Positions 61,260 through 64,000 of a stretch of DNA of 64,000 nucleotides are shown one piece after another; within the stretch, counting starts at the first letter, position 1; every line of letters begins with the position of its first letter. The position numbers were made by a program, and so were the translations under genes. Origin of the DNA: Spirodela intermedia (Eukaryota; Streptophyta; Magnoliopsida; Alismatales; Araceae); assembly GCA_902729315.2 (NCBI GenBank), contig LR746268.1, positions 527,001 to 591,000 on the forward strand, given 5' to 3'. A model generated the notes under the pieces. The model was not told the DNA's origin and did no database searches. It worked only from the letters and a program-made list of their open reading frames with translations.

Positions 61260-61684
61260 CGGTCAGCGGCAGCAGCAGCGCGATGAGATCGGCCCCGCGA
61301 CCCGCAAATGAGGCGCGCGGATCTGTCGATGGAAAAGCTGACTAGCGGATTGGGGATGGCGAACCAAACAAACGAGAAAACCCAATGGTGGACGTCTCTA
61401 TCCCCTCCCCTTTTCCCAACAGCAACTACCACCGATTCCTCCCCCCCTTTCTCCTATGAATCTGAGCCTATGTCACTTCCTTCCGTCTGATGCACGCTAT
61501 AAGCCCCCCTGCCCGGCGGCGCCTCCCCTCCCCTCCCCTCCGCCACCGCCGCCGCCGCCTAGCAGATCCCCTGGGAATCCCGATGGCCGGCCTTCACATG
61601 TGGCCACACAGCATGGGCCCCCTCGGAATATTCACCTTGCGGCGCACCTTCGTCACCGCCCTCTCTCTGTCTCGCTTAGTATCG

Positions 61685-61730
<46 letters not shown>

Positions 61731-62704
61731 CTCTTGCTCTCTCTGTGACTTTGAGATAAGAAGCCCATCTACACTTGGACTGCTAGCTCCCGAAAAATTA
61801 CCGACATATTAGTATTTAACCCCTCCATTAAAAAAGGAAAAACTATAAACTCTTATAATTTTTATAATAAAACTACAAGTCTTGATAAAAATATTATGAT
61901 ATTATTAAAAATATAAGAGCACTATTATTTGATGCATTATCCTCGAACGATATTGACGCCATTTGGTGGCCACATTTATAGCCTTAGGAATAATCATTCC
62001 CACATTTAATTCGTGATACTCCCAAAATATTACATATATATGTATAATATTATTTTATAACATCAATCTCACGTGGCTCCTGAAAACTTTAGTTATCTTC
62101 TCATGCCCTCTTCAAACCTTTCTTGATTGAGCCTCTGTTTGAAGAGAGGCACCACGTGGACTGCCGCGTGGCATCACAGTCATCCCAATGGACTCTCTCT
62201 CTCTCTCTCTCTCTCTCTCGCTATGCATTCTCTGTCTACAAATCGAGGTAAGTGACCTATTTTTGAAGTTATTTTCCTCATCGGCCACTTGGCAGTTCTA
62301 CAAGCATCCAAGTGGCATCTTCTCTGGGACCCACTTATTCGCGGCATTTCTATGGGCTTGCTGGGCCCAGCCTTGTAAAGACATGAAAATGGGCCGACCA
62401 AGTATATATTACAGTAATCATAAGTACGACTTTGCGTAGGAGAAGTATTAAGAACCTCCGGCTCAAATGAGGCCCAAAATCCAGTTTCTGGGCCTGGTGT
62501 TGGGTGTTGGCCCAGGGTGGGTCTTAACAGAGATTTCCGGGATTGGACTCGGACAGGCCAAGCCCGGCCCGGTCCATTAGCACTCTTAGAAGCTGATTGG
62601 CATACGGATTATTTGGGCTCGATCTAGAGAAACGGCCCAATTGTGGGAGCCTGGCCTCATTCTCTGCTTCCCCCTTTAAATAAAGAGGGAGGGAGGGAGG
62701 GGAG

Positions 62705-62757
<53 letters not shown>

Positions 62758-62759
62758 CG
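61260..62759. promoter_or_regulatory. Divergent promoter region between NPF8 and the NAA40-like gene
   Basis: The two genes start about 1.5 kb apart on opposite strands. The NPF8 side is GC-rich, with a (CT)n tract at 61,686-61,727 (GA on the transcribed strand). Another (CT)n lies at 62,191-62,219. The right-hand gene has a TATA-like tttaaataaa at 62,675-62,684. The middle (61,800-62,100) is AT-rich with nothing recognised. Confidence 0.45.
62709..62757 (+). repeat. (GA)n tract in the probable 5' UTR
   Basis: Nearly perfect GA repeat ending three bases before the ATG at 62760. Such tracts are common in plant 5' leaders. Confidence 0.9.
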
Positions 62760-64000
62760 ATGGCGGACAGCAGTAAGGGAAGGAAGATCAAGAGGAAGGA
62801 GGTCTGTGTTTCCTGACTCTCTTCCCGACTATCCTACCGTCCTCCTGCATCTTCTTCGTCCAATACTAATCTCTGCTCTTTTGATATTATTTTCGGTGTA
62901 GATGATTTCGTTCACTGATTATATGAGCGCCGAAAGTTGAGAGAGCGACCTCCTTGAATTCTTACTTTGATGTCCCCGCATCTCCTGGTTTCTTTCGCCG
63001 AATCTATTTCCTGCGTCGGACTACTTTTCGGTGTGTCCGATCGGTTCCTTAGCCTACCGTGTTAAATTAGACGACTACGGAGCATCCACTGTGGGGTTCA
63101 CCTTACGGAGAATTGATAGAAATAAATGGCCACTGGCTTAAATTTTGTCGGCATTCGAGCCTGCTTCAGTAACTCGGAGATTAACAAAGTTACAAAATGA
63201 GTTTCGAATTCATTGCCTTTTATCAATCCCGAAAACCTAGCAGCCAAGGAAAAAATTAAATATTTCCTCACGCGAGTATGTGTTCAATATCAAATGCAGG
63301 ACAGAACCAGGCAATGCTCCTACCGAGTGGCCCATTCATTGAAGTTTTTGCTTCATATATTAACTGGTCTGTTATCTTTCAGATTAAACTTGTTCTCCTG
63401 AGTGCCTTCAGCACGGCAAATCGATGATTTCTCAGTGTCATTGAGGATATTTCATAAAATATTATGGTGACGTTTCCATTTTGAACGCAGAGATCTATGA
63501 TAACTTGTTACAGATAAACATGTTATATTTCGAGCACCAGACTTGGTGAATATTAGTAAACCTAAATATATGTCAGCATTGTTTTACAGGGTATCATTAT
63601 TACGGTTGGGAGGTTAGGATTTGCGATGCTTGTGCGTGTTATTTGTGTTAATTTTTCTTATTTCGTTTCTGTCCTTATACTTATTCATTACAATTATTGT
63701 GTTTAAGATTATCTTGTTATTTTATGCTTTTTAAAGCCTTTTTGGTTCATTTTTTTCTGTTTATAATTAGATTTTGGAGCATATTATGTGAATACAAACT
63801 ATCTTGAATTAGGTTCTTGAAAGAAAAAAGGCCATCACCGAAGTTATAAAAACTGCATCTGCTGTGAAGGACCATTTGGCTCCATTTCTGCCATTCCGCC
63901 AATATGATAGAAACGGTAACTCTCAAATACTGGAAATTTGGGCATCAACTTATCTAATGTTGGATGCATCCACTTTGTTTCCCTCTCCGTTTCCAGTTTC
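62760..64000 (+). CDS. NAA40: Probable N-alpha-acetyltransferase 40 (NatD)-like protein, 5' part
   Basis: Partial gene running off the window. Exon 1 is 62760-62801 (MADSSKGRKIKRKE) with donor gtctgt. Exon 2 is 63813-63915 (VLERKKAITEVIKTASAVKD, then FLPFRQYDRN) with donor gtaact. A third exon probably starts at 63997 after ttccag. The short Lys/Arg-rich start followed by VLERKK...IKTASAVKD resembles the N-terminus I recall for plant NatD proteins, which acetylate histone H4 and H2A N-termini. The GNAT acetyltransferase domain itself would lie beyond the window, so the assignment rests on about 48 residues. Gene structure is better supported than the name. Confidence 0.5.

Noticed and set aside
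61456-61812. Proline/serine-rich plus-strand ORF
   Set aside because: GC-rich leader and (CT)n tract upstream of NPF8; no domain, and the frame runs through the microsatellite.

Overview
This is nuclear DNA from a flowering plant. The genes have many GT-AG introns, the families are plant ones (group IV cyclic nucleotide-gated channel, calmodulin-binding glutamate decarboxylase, NPF8 peptide transporter), and there are Ty1/copia retrotransposons and many (CT)n/(GA)n microsatellites. GC-rich coding exons beside AT-rich introns suggest a monocot, but that is only an impression. All assignments come from reading motifs and splice sites; no search was run.

Positions 1-51,770 hold a tandem array of CNGC19/20-like channel genes, all on the minus strand. 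Copy 1 (about 700-14,907) has lost its last intron's splice sites and has a stop in the IQ exon. Copy 2 (25,041-35,836) gives an open 11-exon, 673-codon frame. A gutted fragment (about 36,100-38,360) keeps only exons 3 and 6. Copy 3 (39,613-50,503) has the most family-like sequence and an open frame through exons 2-11, but its first exon is missing. Long near-identical tracts, including introns, connect the copies and show repeated exchange. An old copia remnant in intron 1 predates the duplications.

Copy 1 is followed upstream by a rearranged glutamate decarboxylase pseudogene (about 15,664-22,190). Part of it is inverted, and a young 5,071-bp copia element (16,199-21,269; TSD ACCTT; LTRs differing at one base) sits inside it. 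The intact relative, a 7-exon GAD gene of 489 codons (52,306-56,040, minus), lies upstream of copy 3. The ancestral duplicated block was therefore CNGC plus GAD. Positions 22,191-25,040 are AT-rich with no gene seen.

The right side holds an intact NPF8/PTR2-type transporter gene (56,707-61,259, minus, 5 exons, 586 codons). Divergent from it is the start of a plus-strand gene (62,760 to the window end), probably an N-alpha-acetyltransferase 40-like protein.

I found no convincing new multigene system. The most notable signals are the mosaic CNGC array (head lost from the conserved body, IQ lost from another copy, an unequal-exchange scar), the young copia with an already broken integrase, the inverted GAD pseudogene, decoy splice acceptors in the NPF intron, and a roughly 71-bp repeat carrying TTGACT motifs inside a GAD intron.
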